From the NCBI RefSeq assembly GCF_016595155.1, contig NZ_JAENGP010000001.1:186001-250000 (forward strand): a DNA stretch of 64,000 bases. Direction: 5' to 3'. This document shows, in pieces, positions 28,027 through 38,132 of this stretch (its first letter is position 1; the number at the start of each line of letters is the position of its first letter). A model generated the notes under the pieces. The model was given only the letters and a program-made list of their open reading frames with translations. It did no database searches and was not told the origin of the DNA. Source of the DNA: Advenella mandrilli (GTDB lineage Bacteria; Pseudomonadota; Gammaproteobacteria; Burkholderiales; Burkholderiaceae_B). A program made the translations under genes and the position numbers.

Positions 28027-30387
28027 TTATCGTTTGAGCTTGGCAAAGGCAGCGGCCATGGCATTGTTGGCAGGCGGTTTGTTATCCGCCTGTTTTTGGC
28101 GGCCTTGACCACGAGGACGGTTGCCAGCCGGGGCGTTCGCGCTGTCACGGCTAACTGGCAGGCTATCGTCATTCAGCCGCATGGTTAAGGCAATCCGTTT
28201 GCGTTGCGCGTCTACTTCCTGAACCTTGACCTGTACCGTTTGCCCAACCCGAACCACATCGCGCGGGTCTTTGACGAACTTGTCAGCCAGGGCGGAAATA
28301 TGCACCAGACCATCCTGATGTACACCAATATCCACAAAGGCACCAAAGTTGGCCACGTTGGTCACAACCCCTTCCAGCACCATGCCGGGTAGCAGGTCGT
28401 TAATAGACTCAATGCCTTCCTTGAAGGTAGCGGTTTTGAATTCGGGGCGTGGATCCCGGCCGGGTTTTTCAAGTTCGCTGAAAATATCCCGAACTGTTGG
28501 CAAACCGAAACGTTCATCGGTAAAGTCGGCCGGAGAAATGCCTTTCAGGGCATCTTTTTGGCCGATGATGGCTTTGACATCAGCCTGGATTTTACCCAGG
28601 ATACGCGCCACTACCGGGTAGGCTTCAGGGTGAACCGAAGAAGCATCCAGTGGATTGTCTCCGTTGGGAATACGCAGGAAACCGGCCGCCTGTTCAAAGG
28701 CTTTGGCACCAAAGCGAGAGACGTTCATTAAGGCGGCACGATTGGGGAAGGCGCCATTCTGGTCACGCCATTCGACAATGTTTTTGGCCAAGGTTGTATT
28801 CAGGCCTGAAACGCGGGTTAGCAGGGGGGCAGAGGCGGTGTTAACGTCAACGCCTACTGCGTTCACGCAATCTTCAATAACCGCATCCAGCGAGCGGGCC
28901 AGTTCACGCTGGTTGACATCGTGCTGGTACTGGCCAACGCCAATGGCCTTGGGTTCAATTTTGACCAGTTCGGCCAGCGGGTCTTGCAGGCGACGGGCAA
29001 TAGAAACGGCACCGCGCAGGCTGACATCCAGTTCGGGAAATTCTTTGGCGGCCAGTTCAGACGCTGAATAAACCGAGGCACCCGCTTCGGACACCACGAT
29101 TTTCTTGACATCGGGGTTGGGGAAAGCTTGCAACATGTCAGCCACCAGTTTTTCGGTTTCGCGTGAAGCGGTACCGTTGCCAATCGCAATTAACTGAATT
29201 TTGTGACGGGCGACCAGGGCGGCCAGTGTACGAATAGAACCTTCGCGATCGCGTCGTGGTTCAAAGGGATAGATGGTGGCGGTATCCAGCAATTTTCCGG
29301 TTGGGTCAATGGCTGCCGCCTTGACGCCGGTACGAATGCCCGGGTCTAGCCCCAGCACTGATTTTGGTCCGGCCGGTGCGGCGAGCAACAGGTCTTTCAG
29401 GTTGGCGGCAAATACCTTGATGGCTTCTTCTTCGGCCTGTTCGCGTAGTTTGCCCATCATTTCAGACTCAAAAGCGGTTAACAGTTTTACCCGCCATGTC
29501 CAGCGGGAAACGTCGGCCAGCCATTTGCCACGTGCACTGGCATCAAGGGTGTAATCGGCATCCAGTTGCAGAAATTCGCTAATACGAATCACACAAGGGT
29601 GGGGTACCAGGGCGTCCTGCTCTTCATTCAGGCCAATGCGCAAATCAAGCATACCCTGCTGGCGCCCGCGCAGTAAAGCCAGGGTGCGGTGGGAAGGCAG
29701 GGTTTTAACGGGCTCTTTGAAGTCAAACCAGTCACGGAAATTGTCGCCTTCGGTTTCCTTACCTTCAACAACCTTGGCGTATAACCAGCCCTGGTTCCAC
29801 AAGTGATCGCGCATGTCGGCTAGCAAGTCGGCGTTTTCGGCAAAACGTTCGGCCAGAATGTCGCGGGCACCGTCAAGGGCTGCCTTGGCGTCTTTGACGT
29901 TCAATTCCAGGTTGATGTATTGTTCGGCCAGTTCGGCAGGCACCGCATTTTTATTGGCCAGGATTTCATCGGCCAGCGGTTCAAGCCCCGCTTCTTTGGC
30001 AATCTGGGCCCGGGTACGACGCTTGGGCTTGAAGGGGGCGTAAAGATCTTCAAGGCGCTGTTTGGTGTCGGCAGCGCCAATGGAAGCCTCCAGTTCCGGG
30101 GTCAGTTTGCCCTGCTGGCTGATAGATTCGATAATGGCCAGGCGGCGGGTTTCCAGCTCCCGTACATACAGAAGACGCACCTCAAGGTTACGCAAAACGG
30201 TATCGTCAAGGCCGCCGGTTGCCTCTTTGCGGTAACGGGCGATAAAGGGAACGGTTGCACCTTCATCAAGCAGGGAAACCGTAGCGGCAATCTGTGCCGG
30301 GCGTACGTTCAGCTCTTGGGCCAGTAGCGTAATAATGCGTTGTTCATCAATGCCTGTGGCAGTTTCGGTACTTGGGGTTTCGGACAT
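28027..30387 (-). CDS. tex: Tex transcription accessory / RNA-binding protein
   Basis: This 786-residue protein has the Tex order: an N-terminal helical domain (TIVPFIARYRKEATGGLDD near residue 50), a YqgF-like RNase H fold (VLGLDPGIRTGVKAA), helix-hairpin-helix motifs (VNTASAPLLTRVSGLN), and an S1 domain near 650-725 (GMVLEGVVTNVANFGAFVDI). A basic low-complexity tail ends it. Tex proteins bind nucleic acid and influence transcription and stress tolerance. No strong Shine-Dalgarno precedes the ATG. Confidence 0.95.
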   Translation of the reverse strand: MSETPSTETATGIDEQRIITLLAQELNVRPAQIAATVSLLDEGATVPFIARYRKEATGGLDDTVLRNLEVRLLYVRELETRRLAIIESISQQGKLTPELEASIGAADTKQRLEDLYAPFKPKRRTRAQIAKEAGLEPLADEILANKNAVPAELAEQYINLELNVKDAKAALDGARDILAERFAENADLLADMRDHLWNQGWLYAKVVEGKETEGDNFRDWFDFKEPVKTLPSHRTLALLRGRQQGMLDLRIGLNEEQDALVPHPCVIRISEFLQLDADYTLDASARGKWLADVSRWTWRVKLLTAFESEMMGKLREQAEEEAIKVFAANLKDLLLAAPAGPKSVLGLDPGIRTGVKAAAIDPTGKLLDTATIYPFEPRRDREGSIRTLAALVARHKIQLIAIGNGTASRETEKLVADMLQAFPNPDVKKIVVSEAGASVYSASELAAKEFPELDVSLRGAVSIARRLQDPLAELVKIEPKAIGVGQYQHDVNQRELARSLDAVIEDCVNAVGVDVNTASAPLLTRVSGLNTTLAKNIVEWRDQNGAFPNRAALMNVSRFGAKAFEQAAGFLRIPNGDNPLDASSVHPEAYPVVARILGKIQADVKAIIGQKDALKGISPADFTDERFGLPTVRDIFSELEKPGRDPRPEFKTATFKEGIESINDLLPGMVLEGVVTNVANFGAFVDIGVHQDGLVHISALADKFVKDPRDVVRVGQTVQVKVQEVDAQRKRIALTMRLNDDSLPVSRDSANAPAGNRPRGQGRQKQADNKPPANNAMAAAFAKLKR

Positions 30388-30586
30388 GTTTGCTTAAAAA
30401 TAATTAAAAACGAACTGTAAATTGTGCCATAAGCGGCAGGCTTGTAGGGAGGGGGCTACTCATATTCGTTAATTTGTATGAATGTTTGTCGCTTGATACC
30501 GGATTATTTCGTCCTCTTTCAGCGGATAAGTGCCCTTGCCTCGTTACTATCATTAAAATGGCGTATGGGCGGATTGCCTTCATTTT

Positions 30587-32668
30587 TTGTTGTTTGGAAA
30601 GCGTGTGCGAGTTCTTGATTTTGAAATTTCCGATTGGTTCCTGCAAGAGGGGCCTTTTGCCGGTGCCATACCGGGTTACAAGGTGCGGGATGCACAAATT
30701 CAGCTCGCGCAGGCTATTGATGAAACTATTCAGGCCAAATCGGTCCTGGTGGCAGAGGCCGGTACCGGCACCGGTAAAACCTGGGCCTATCTGGTGCCCG
30801 CATTTTTGTCGGGTGGCAAGGTTATTGTGTCAACCGGTACCCGTACCCTGCAAGATCAGCTGTATACCAAAGATGTACCGCGCCTGAAAAAAATCATGGC
30901 TCTGCCCGTGCATGTTGCCCTGCTTAAGGGGCGCAGCAATTATGTTTGCCATTATCATCTGGATCGCATGGAGCAGGATGATCGCTCATTGCGTTCAAAA
31001 GAAGAGGTGGTGCAGCTTCGGTATATCCGGCAATTTGCCGACCGCAGTCACTCGGGTGATAAAACCGATTGTGCAAAGGTGCCCGAAGATGCCGATATCT
31101 GGGGCAGGGCGACTTCCACCCGCGAGAACTGCCTGAACCAGGATTGCCCTTTTGTTAAAGATTGCTTTATGCTGAAAGCACGGCGCAATGCGCAGGAAGC
31201 CGATGTCGTGGTCATTAACCATGCTTTGTTTTTTGCAGACCTGGTTCTGAAAGAAGAGGGTATTGCTGATTTGCTACCGGCCGCTGATACCGTTATTTTT
31301 GATGAAGCGCACCAGTTACCTGATACGGCAACCCGCTTTTTGGGTGATACCGTTGCCACCTCGCAAATTATGGATTTCCTGAAAGTGACCGAAGTTGCCT
31401 GCCTGAGCCAGGCACGTGATTCGGCTCGCTGGAGCGAGATTTGCAAGAAAGTTGAATACTATGTGAAAGATTTGCGGCTGGTGGCGGCCGGCATAGATAA
31501 ATTGCCTGGAAAGAAGGCTACCTACGAGCAAATTCCCGAACTTGATAAATTCAATGAAGCACTGGCTAACATGGAAGACGAGCTGGACAAGCTGGTACGT
31601 ATGTTGGTGGCGGTGCAAGAGCGGCATCCAGATTTAATGGCCGCCGCTAAAAGCGGCACAGAACTTCGGGCTAAAATTTACCGCTGGTCCCATGCTGCCT
31701 TACCAGAGGTTGAACCTGATTCCGCTGAAGAAAATGAAGAGCCTGAAAATGAAACATCCGCTGATACCAGTAAAAAAAACCGGCAACAGGATATTCTGGT
31801 GCGCTGGGTGGAATTTGGCCTGCATCATTTGCGCTTGAATTCGGCCCCCCTGTCGGTGCATACCTTTGCCCGTTATAAAAAACCCGAGCAGGCCTGGGTG
31901 TTTACCTCGGCCACGCTTTCCGTGTACAAAGATTTTTCTCATTTTACGCGACAGCTGGGCTTGCACAACGCCCGCACCGAACGCTGGGAATCACCGTTCA
32001 ATTACAAAGACAAGGCCTTGTTGTATGTGCCTAACCATTTGCCCGAAACCCAGTCCCCCGATTTTGCCCAGGCCTTTGTTGATACCTTGCTGCCCCTGAT
32101 CAAGGCTACACCAGGTGGCGTATTGGTATTGTGCACCACGCTTAGGGCGGTTGATTATTTTGCCCACTTGCTCATTAAAGCCTTTGACAAGGAAGACGTG
32201 GATCGCCCGGTCATGAAACAAGGGGAAAGTACCCGTGGTCAATTAATCCAGCGATTCAGGCAACATGCCAATGCCGTGCTGGTGGGCAGCGCCAGTTTCT
32301 GGGAAGGGGTGGATTTTCCCGGAGATATCCTTACCCTGGTGGCGATCGACAAACTTCCTTTTGCCCCGCCCGATGACCCTGTACTGGAGGCTCGCATCAA
32401 GGCCTGTCGCCAGGAAGGGGGAAATCCTTTTTTTGAATATCAAATTCCGGGGGCGGCGATTGCCTTGAAACAGGGGGCCGGACGCCTGATTCGTACTGAA
32501 AGCGATTGGGGGGTATTAATGGTGGGTGACCGCAGGTTGGTAGAAAAGCCTTATGGAAAACTGCTTTGGCGGGGCTTGCCTTCTTTTAGCCGCACCCGTT
32601 ATCTGGAAGAGGCGGTTAGTTTTTTTGACAAGTCAGAACCACCGGTTGATGAGGCTAATCAAACCTGA
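30587..32668 (+). CDS. DinG/YoaA-family ATP-dependent DNA helicase
   Basis: This protein of about 690 residues is an XPD-like superfamily 2 helicase. Walker A is AEAGTGTGKTWAYLVP, the DEAH box is FDEAHQLPD, and motif VI is QGAGRLIRTESDWGV. Cysteines in NYVCHYH and NCLNQDCPFVKDCF are placed to bind a 4Fe-4S cluster. It probably unwinds DNA in repair. The start is uncertain: TTG at 30587 is listed, but GTG at 30605 is also in frame and lies just after GGAAAG. Confidence 0.9.
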   Translation: MLFGKRVRVLDFEISDWFLQEGPFAGAIPGYKVRDAQIQLAQAIDETIQAKSVLVAEAGTGTGKTWAYLVPAFLSGGKVIVSTGTRTLQDQLYTKDVPRLKKIMALPVHVALLKGRSNYVCHYHLDRMEQDDRSLRSKEEVVQLRYIRQFADRSHSGDKTDCAKVPEDADIWGRATSTRENCLNQDCPFVKDCFMLKARRNAQEADVVVINHALFFADLVLKEEGIADLLPAADTVIFDEAHQLPDTATRFLGDTVATSQIMDFLKVTEVACLSQARDSARWSEICKKVEYYVKDLRLVAAGIDKLPGKKATYEQIPELDKFNEALANMEDELDKLVRMLVAVQERHPDLMAAAKSGTELRAKIYRWSHAALPEVEPDSAEENEEPENETSADTSKKNRQQDILVRWVEFGLHHLRLNSAPLSVHTFARYKKPEQAWVFTSATLSVYKDFSHFTRQLGLHNARTERWESPFNYKDKALLYVPNHLPETQSPDFAQAFVDTLLPLIKATPGGVLVLCTTLRAVDYFAHLLIKAFDKEDVDRPVMKQGESTRGQLIQRFRQHANAVLVGSASFWEGVDFPGDILTLVAIDKLPFAPPDDPVLEARIKACRQEGGNPFFEYQIPGAAIALKQGAGRLIRTESDWGVLMVGDRRLVEKPYGKLLWRGLPSFSRTRYLEEAVSFFDKSEPPVDEANQT

Positions 32669-32694
32669 ATTATTTCAAGATTATTGAGCTGAGC

Positions 32695-32731
32695 CCAAAA
32701 GCTTAGGTGAATTTTCACCCTTTTGGTTTTT
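32695..32731 (+). terminator. terminator after the DinG-type helicase gene
   Basis: CCAAAAG (32695-32701) pairs with CTTTTGG (32720-32726) around an inner GGTGAA/TTCACC hairpin, followed by TTTTTCC. Confidence 0.7.
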
Positions 32732-32786
32732 CCCTAGGGCTAAGTTTAGTGCTGTATTGAATTTTTATTTTTATTTTTTCATAAAT

Positions 32787-32835
32787 AAAACCCCGGCAAA
32801 TTGGCCATTTAAAAGCCATTTTGCCGGGGTTTTGT
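32787..32835. terminator. terminator of bamD (and back-up for the helicase gene)
   Basis: AAAACCCCGGCAAATTGGC pairs with GCCATTTTGCCGGGGTTTT with a single mismatch. The flanking A and T runs allow it to work in both directions, between two convergent genes. Confidence 0.85.
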
Positions 32836-32851
32836 TTACCTGGTGAAGGGT

Positions 32852-33679
32852 TTAGTTATTAAACCATGAGGCAGGCTTGAACATGTCGCTCCAGTGTTTG
32901 TCGCCGTCAAGACCCTGGGCGTAATATTTGCTATTGGGAAAGTTCTGTTCAAGTACGCGTTTGGCATCGTTGGCCTGTTCGGTCAAGCCCAGTTTCTCAT
33001 AAGATTTCATCATGATGTACAGGGCACGTTCGGCCGCTTCGACACCCGAGAAGTCGCGAATGACTGCCTGGCTGCGATTAATGGCTGCCACATAGGCATC
33101 GCGCTTGTAATAGTATTCGGCAACGTTAACTTCGTTTTCGGCAATGGTGCTGACCAGCCATGTAATACGAGAGCGTGCGTCATGCGCATAACGGCTGTCG
33201 GGGAAACGGGTAATTAGTTCATTGAATGCCTGGTAGGACTGGCGCAGGCCTTTGGGGTCACGTTCGCTGGGGTCCTGGCCGGTATAGCTGCTTAAGAATG
33301 CACTGGGCGGGGTAAACGTAACCAGTCCTTTAAGGTAAAGCATGTAATCGGTGCCAGGGTGGTTGGGGTACAGTGCCAGGAAACGATTAATGGACGCGGT
33401 AGCCTGTTCGGGCTCGTCATCTTTCCAGTATACATATGCCTGGTCAATAAGTGCCTGTTGCGCCTGGCTGCTATAGGGAAAACGGGTTTCTACGGCGCTT
33501 AGGTTCTGACTGGCACTTTTCCACTCAGAGGCTCGTACGTTGTCCCGGGCTTCCTGGTAAAGCTGGTCTGCAGTCCAACCTTGTGTTTTATCTTCCTGGC
33601 TCTTGAACACACCACTGCACCCGGCAACAGCCAGGGAACACAGCACCAATAATGAGTGACGAATAATACTTTTTTGCAT
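32852..33679 (-). CDS. bamD: outer membrane protein assembly lipoprotein BamD
   Basis: This 275-residue lipoprotein has a signal peptide ending in LAVAGC, so Cys21 would be lipidated. TPR-like helical repeats follow (LYQEARDNVRASEWKSASQN; FPYSSQAQQALIDQAYVYWK; HPGTDYMLYLKGLV). It is an essential partner of BamA in inserting beta-barrel proteins into the outer membrane. It is divergent from rluD across 84 bp, an arrangement also seen in other Gram-negatives. Confidence 0.95.
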   Translation of the reverse strand: MQKSIIRHSLLVLCSLAVAGCSGVFKSQEDKTQGWTADQLYQEARDNVRASEWKSASQNLSAVETRFPYSSQAQQALIDQAYVYWKDDEPEQATASINRFLALYPNHPGTDYMLYLKGLVTFTPPSAFLSSYTGQDPSERDPKGLRQSYQAFNELITRFPDSRYAHDARSRITWLVSTIAENEVNVAEYYYKRDAYVAAINRSQAVIRDFSGVEAAERALYIMMKSYEKLGLTEQANDAKRVLEQNFPNSKYYAQGLDGDKHWSDMFKPASWFNN

Positions 33680-33763
33680 AATTAGATGGGTTACAGTAAG
33701 TTAAAAGCCAAAAGGGTTCACACAATGTTAGCATTGCGAACAACATTATATGATTATTAATCC

Positions 33764-34735
33764 ATGTCTGATACCACAATTTCCCAACAAGATGAATTTA
33801 TTGACACAGAACCACGTGTTTTCAGGTTGCCCGTTTCGGTAAAGGGGGATCGCCTTGATAAAATACTGGCGCAATTAATTCCCGAGCACTCAAGAAACAG
33901 GTTGCAATCCTGGATAGAGTCGGGATATGTAACTGTAAACGAAAAACCGGGTAAAGTCAGGCAAATTGTGGGTGCTAGCGACATTATTACCGTTTGGGAA
34001 CCCATAGCCGAAGAAAGTCTGGCGTTTACGCCCGAGCCGGTTGATTTTACGGTTTTGGCACAAAGCAGCCAGTGGATTGTGGTAGAAAAACCAGCCGGAC
34101 TGGTTACCCATCCTGGGGCAGGTAATTGGCATGGTACCTTGCTAAATGGTTTGCTGTACCGCTTTCCCGAGTTGGCGCATGTGCCACGCGCCGGTATTGT
34201 GCATCGTCTTGACAAGGATACCTCGGGTCTTCTGGTGGTTGCCCGTACCGAACAGGCGCAAACGCATCTGGTACGGCAATTACAGGCTCGTACCGTGGGG
34301 CGTGAATATGTGGCGCTGGTGATGGGGCAGGTCAAGTCGCAAGGAGTCATAGACGCCCCGATAGGGCGAGACCGTAAAGTGCCGGTGCGGATGTCAACCG
34401 ACCGGCCCATCGCCCCTAAAGAAGCCCGGACTCATTATGCCTTGCTGGCATTGGGCATGGTGCAGGAAAAGGCCGTGTCATGGGTGCGCTGTAAACTGGA
34501 AACCGGACGCACTCACCAGATCAGGGTGCATTTATCCAGTATCGGGCACCCGCTTCTGGGGGATGAGTTGTACGGTGGAAAATCCTTGGCTGGCGCACAG
34601 CGGCAGATGCTCCATGCACGCCGCCTGCAATTCATAGACCCGGAAACGGAAAACGTTTGTGAGTTTGAGTCTGTGCTGGCACAGGATATGCAACAGGTGA
34701 TTGCCAATATCCAATGGGAAGACATGCAACAATGA
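33764..34735 (+). CDS. rluD: 23S rRNA pseudouridine synthase RluD
   Basis: This 323-residue enzyme has an N-terminal S4 domain (GDRLDKILAQLIPEHSRNRL) and the RluA-family catalytic motif GIVHRLDKDTSGLL, in which the aspartate is the nucleophile. RluD modifies helix 69 of 23S rRNA. It is coupled to pgeF by an ATGA overlap, a widely conserved pairing. Confidence 0.95.
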   Translation: MSDTTISQQDEFIDTEPRVFRLPVSVKGDRLDKILAQLIPEHSRNRLQSWIESGYVTVNEKPGKVRQIVGASDIITVWEPIAEESLAFTPEPVDFTVLAQSSQWIVVEKPAGLVTHPGAGNWHGTLLNGLLYRFPELAHVPRAGIVHRLDKDTSGLLVVARTEQAQTHLVRQLQARTVGREYVALVMGQVKSQGVIDAPIGRDRKVPVRMSTDRPIAPKEARTHYALLALGMVQEKAVSWVRCKLETGRTHQIRVHLSSIGHPLLGDELYGGKSLAGAQRQMLHARRLQFIDPETENVCEFESVLAQDMQQVIANIQWEDMQQ

Positions 34736-35517
34736 GGTCCGAAAAAAACAGGCATGATAATAACGGTGCCATACCAAACAATACGGTAACGGGGCAACCG
34801 TGGCCCGGCGTGCAGTATTTTTGTACTACCCGGCAAGGTGGGTTTAGCCAGCCGCCTTATGACTCAATGAATCTGGGTTTACATACAGGCGATGATCCAC
34901 TGCTTGTTGGGCAAAATAGAGACCGCTTGCAGTGTTTGCTGCCGGGGCAAGTGGTGTGGCTTGAGCAGGTTCACGGCACTGGTGTGCATGATGCTGACCA
35001 GCCTGGCGCCAATGATTTGCTGATTACGGCAGATGCTGCGGTAACCACAGAAATAAACAAGGTGCTTGCCATCATGACAGCAGATTGCCTGCCGGTAGTG
35101 ATAAGCGCTGAAAATGGTCAGGTGATAGGTGTGGCGCATGCCGGCTGGCGCGGCCTGCTTAATGGTGTACTTGAAAACACGCTGGAAAAAATGAGAAGCA
35201 AAACCCGGGAGAAAGAGTTTCGGGCCTGGATTGGGCCGGCCATTGGTGTGGAGGCTTTTGAGGTTGGGCAAGAAGTTTATGACGCTTTTATGAATAATGA
35301 TGAAAATCAGGCGTTGTATTTTCGATCACATCCGCATCACCCTGGGAAATGGTTGGCTGATTTGTCAGCGCTGGCGGTTTATCGATTACAGAAAAATGGT
35401 GTAAGTGCTGTTGAAGAAAGCAAATTATGTACTTTTATGAATCATGAACGTTTCTTTTCTTATCGAAGGCAAAGCCAGACGGGTCGCATGGTGACTGTTG
35501 CGTGGAAGGTAAAATAG
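34732..35517 (+). CDS. pgeF: PgeF/YfiH (multicopper oxidase-like laccase domain) protein
   Basis: This 261-residue protein is of the DUF152 family. ADCLPVVIS and VAHAGWRGLLNGVLENTL carry the Cys and His metal ligands. Family members act as purine nucleoside phosphorylase/deaminase-like enzymes or as editors of peptidoglycan cytoplasmic intermediates (PgeF). I chose the ATG at 34732, which overlaps the rluD stop, over the in-frame ATG at 34714. Confidence 0.9.
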   Translation: MRSEKNRHDNNGAIPNNTVTGQPWPGVQYFCTTRQGGFSQPPYDSMNLGLHTGDDPLLVGQNRDRLQCLLPGQVVWLEQVHGTGVHDADQPGANDLLITADAAVTTEINKVLAIMTADCLPVVISAENGQVIGVAHAGWRGLLNGVLENTLEKMRSKTREKEFRAWIGPAIGVEAFEVGQEVYDAFMNNDENQALYFRSHPHHPGKWLADLSALAVYRLQKNGVSAVEESKLCTFMNHERFFSYRRQSQTGRMVTVAWKVK

Positions 35518-35559
35518 CAGGAATAAATGTTACTTCTGGCAACGATATTTCTCACAAAG

Positions 35560-35588
35560 TTGAATAACTTTGACTATTCCTTTATCTT
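35560..35588 (+). promoter_or_regulatory. possible sigma70-type promoter of phaC
   Basis: TTGAAT and TATCTT are separated by 17 bases, 61 bases before the phaC start. The match is moderate and the region is AT-rich. Confidence 0.3.
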
Positions 35589-35649
35589 AAAAGACATAAT
35601 GGTGAATTAAATGTTGTAACGTTTTTCGGGCTTAAAAAGGGGTGACAAA

Positions 35650-37284
35650 ATGAAGTATGACCAATTTACAAAAAACATGCCATGGATGATGCCAATGGTA
35701 AACCCAGCGCAAATCCAGCAATTGCAAACGGAATTTACCGAAAACTTCAGGCAACTTATGTTGCATGCCACCCAGGGAAACCTGCCCGCTGTGAAAGACC
35801 GTCGTTTCAGCAGCGAGGCCTGGCAGCATAATCCCCAGTTTTCAGCGCTTGCCCATCTTTATCTGCTGTCAGCGCAAACCATGAATAAATGGGTTGATCA
35901 ACTGGAAATTCCCGATGCCAACCGGGATCGCCTGAGATTTTCGGTAACGCAATGGCTGGATGCTTTTGCCCCCTCCAACTTTTTTGCGCTTAATCCCGAT
36001 GCCCTGAAAGCCTTTCAGGAAAGTCAGGGTGAGTCTTTGCAAAAAGGCATGGCAAACCTGATGCATGACATGCAAAAAGGGCGTATTACCCAAACCGATG
36101 AAACAGTTTTTGAAGTGGGCCGCGACCTGGCTATTACCGAAGGCTCAGTGGTATTTGAAAACCCGTATTTTCAGCTTATTCAATACAAGCCGCAAACCCC
36201 TACGGTACATGAAACGCCCTTGTTAATGGTGCCGCCTTGCATCAATAAATATTATATTTTAGACCTTCAACCCGAAAACTCCCTGGTGGCTTATGCCGTT
36301 GCCCAGGGTCATACCGTATTTCTGGTGTCCTGGCGCAACCCATTGCCCGAAGACAAAGATGGCATTCAGAATGCCACTTGGGATGATTACATTGAGCAAG
36401 GCGTGTTAAAAGCCATCTCGGTGGTGTCTGAAATCTCAGGGCAAGAAAAAATCAATGCGCTTGGATTCTGCGTTGGGGGAACTATGCTGGCATGTGCCTT
36501 GGCGGTTGCCCGTCAACGTGGCCAGGACCCAGTCGGGGCATTAACCCTGTTAACCACCTTCCTTGATTTTGAAAAAACCGGCATCATGGATGTGTTTGTG
36601 GATGAGGCACATGCCTCACTGCGCGAGCAGCAATTGGGGCAGGGCGGCTTGCTTTCTGCCGCCGAATTGGGTACCACCTTCTCATTTTTGCGTCCTAATG
36701 AGCTGGTCTGGAATTATGTCGTTAATAACTACCTGAAAGGGCAATCCCCCACTGCCTTTGACTTGCTTTACTGGAATGCAGACGGCACCAATTTGCCAGG
36801 TCCTTTCTTTACCTGGTATTTCCGTAATACCTACCTGGAAAACAACCTTAAAAAGCCCAACTCCCTAAGTGTTTCAGGTACCCCTGTAGACCTTGGCCTG
36901 CTGGACATGCCCGCTTATGTTTATGCATCAAAAGATGATCACATCGTACCATGGGATTCTGCTTACGCCTCTACGAATATTTTACAAGGGCCAACGCGTT
37001 TTGTATTGGGAGCTTCGGGTCATATCGCTGGGGTTATCAATCCGCCAGTCAAAAATAAGCGTAATTACTGGGTTTCCAATGCCGAAGCGGAACAGGATTT
37101 TCCGCTTAGCAGTCAATGGCTTGACAGCACCACTCAGGTTCAGGGTAGCTGGTGGCCAGATTGGTCCGAGTGGCTGGCCTCTCATGCCGGTAAAAAAGTG
37201 CGGGCAAAGAAAACACCAGGTAATGGGAGTTACCCTGAGATAGAGGCAGCACCCGGAAAGTATGTAAAAGTTAAGGCAATATAG
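35650..37284 (+). CDS. phaC: class I poly(3-hydroxyalkanoate) synthase
   Basis: This 544-residue polymerase makes polyhydroxybutyrate from 3-hydroxybutyryl-CoA on the granule surface. The modified lipase box GFCVGG has the nucleophile Cys274. The triad is completed by D430 in KDDHIVPWDSAY and H458 in GASGHIAGV. A short helical N-terminal region precedes the core, shorter than in the 589-residue Ralstonia enzyme. It is followed by phaB after 53 bases. No phaA (thiolase) lies beside it. Confidence 0.96.
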   Translation: MKYDQFTKNMPWMMPMVNPAQIQQLQTEFTENFRQLMLHATQGNLPAVKDRRFSSEAWQHNPQFSALAHLYLLSAQTMNKWVDQLEIPDANRDRLRFSVTQWLDAFAPSNFFALNPDALKAFQESQGESLQKGMANLMHDMQKGRITQTDETVFEVGRDLAITEGSVVFENPYFQLIQYKPQTPTVHETPLLMVPPCINKYYILDLQPENSLVAYAVAQGHTVFLVSWRNPLPEDKDGIQNATWDDYIEQGVLKAISVVSEISGQEKINALGFCVGGTMLACALAVARQRGQDPVGALTLLTTFLDFEKTGIMDVFVDEAHASLREQQLGQGGLLSAAELGTTFSFLRPNELVWNYVVNNYLKGQSPTAFDLLYWNADGTNLPGPFFTWYFRNTYLENNLKKPNSLSVSGTPVDLGLLDMPAYVYASKDDHIVPWDSAYASTNILQGPTRFVLGASGHIAGVINPPVKNKRNYWVSNAEAEQDFPLSSQWLDSTTQVQGSWWPDWSEWLASHAGKKVRAKKTPGNGSYPEIEAAPGKYVKVKAI

Positions 37285-37337
37285 TATTGGTTTTTATTAG
37301 TTTTTGTACATGAGTAAATAAAATAAGCGGAGATCTT

Positions 37338-38075
37338 ATGAGTCAGAAAATTGCATATGTAACAGGTGGAATGGGTGGTATTGGTACCTCTATTTGCCAG
37401 CGTTTACACAAGGATGGTTTCAAGGTTATTGCGGGTTGCGGGCCTAACCGAAATGCCCAGAAATGGATCGATGAGCAAGCCGCATTGGGGTACAAGTTTT
37501 TTGCATCGGCCGGTAACGTTGCCGATTGGGATTCTACCGTTGAAACTTTTGATAAAATCAAAAAAGAACATGGTCCCATTGATGTGCTGGTAAATAACGC
37601 TGGAATTACCCGTGATGGCGTTTTTCGTAAAATGAACCTGGAAGACTGGAAAATGGTGATGGACACCAACCTGAACAGTCTATTCAATGTAACCAAACAG
37701 GTTATAGAGCACATGTATGAAAAACGTTGGGGCCGTATTATTAATATCAGTTCCGTTAACGGTCAAAAAGGCCAGTTTGGCCAAACCAACTACTCTACCG
37801 CCAAGGCAGGTATTCACGGTTTTACCATGGCGCTTGCCCAGGAAGTGGCCAGTCGTGGTGTAACGGTTAATACTGTCTCTCCGGGTTATATTGGCACTGA
37901 AATGGTTCGCTCTATTCGTCCCGAAATACTGGAGAAAATTGTAGGTACGATTCCCGTTCGCCGTTTGGGAGCACCCGAAGAAATTGCTTCAATGGTTGCA
38001 TGGCTGGCTTCGGAAGATGCCGGTTTCAGCACCGGTGCCGACTTCTCGGTTAATGGTGGCTTGCATATGGGGTAG
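37338..38075 (+). CDS. phaB: acetoacetyl-CoA reductase
   Basis: This 245-residue short-chain dehydrogenase reduces acetoacetyl-CoA to (R)-3-hydroxybutyryl-CoA with NADPH, the substrate of PhaC. The cofactor motif TGGMGGIG is near residue 9, and the catalytic residues are in NISSVNGQKGQFGQTNYSTA (Ser and Tyr, with Lys in TAKAG). AGCGGAGATCTT precedes the ATG. Confidence 0.96.
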   Translation: MSQKIAYVTGGMGGIGTSICQRLHKDGFKVIAGCGPNRNAQKWIDEQAALGYKFFASAGNVADWDSTVETFDKIKKEHGPIDVLVNNAGITRDGVFRKMNLEDWKMVMDTNLNSLFNVTKQVIEHMYEKRWGRIINISSVNGQKGQFGQTNYSTAKAGIHGFTMALAQEVASRGVTVNTVSPGYIGTEMVRSIRPEILEKIVGTIPVRRLGAPEEIASMVAWLASEDAGFSTGADFSVNGGLHMG

Positions 38076-38082
38076 TCCCTGG

Positions 38083-38106
38083 CCCCACCCTTAGGGGTGG
38101 GGTTGT
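38083..38106 (+). terminator. G+C-rich hairpin after phaB
   Basis: CCCCACCC (38083-38090) pairs with GGGTGGGG (38095-38102) seven bases after the phaB stop. The T-run is poor, so termination may be partial before phaR. Confidence 0.5.
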
Positions 38107-38132
38107 ACGCTTCATTACATAAATAAATTATT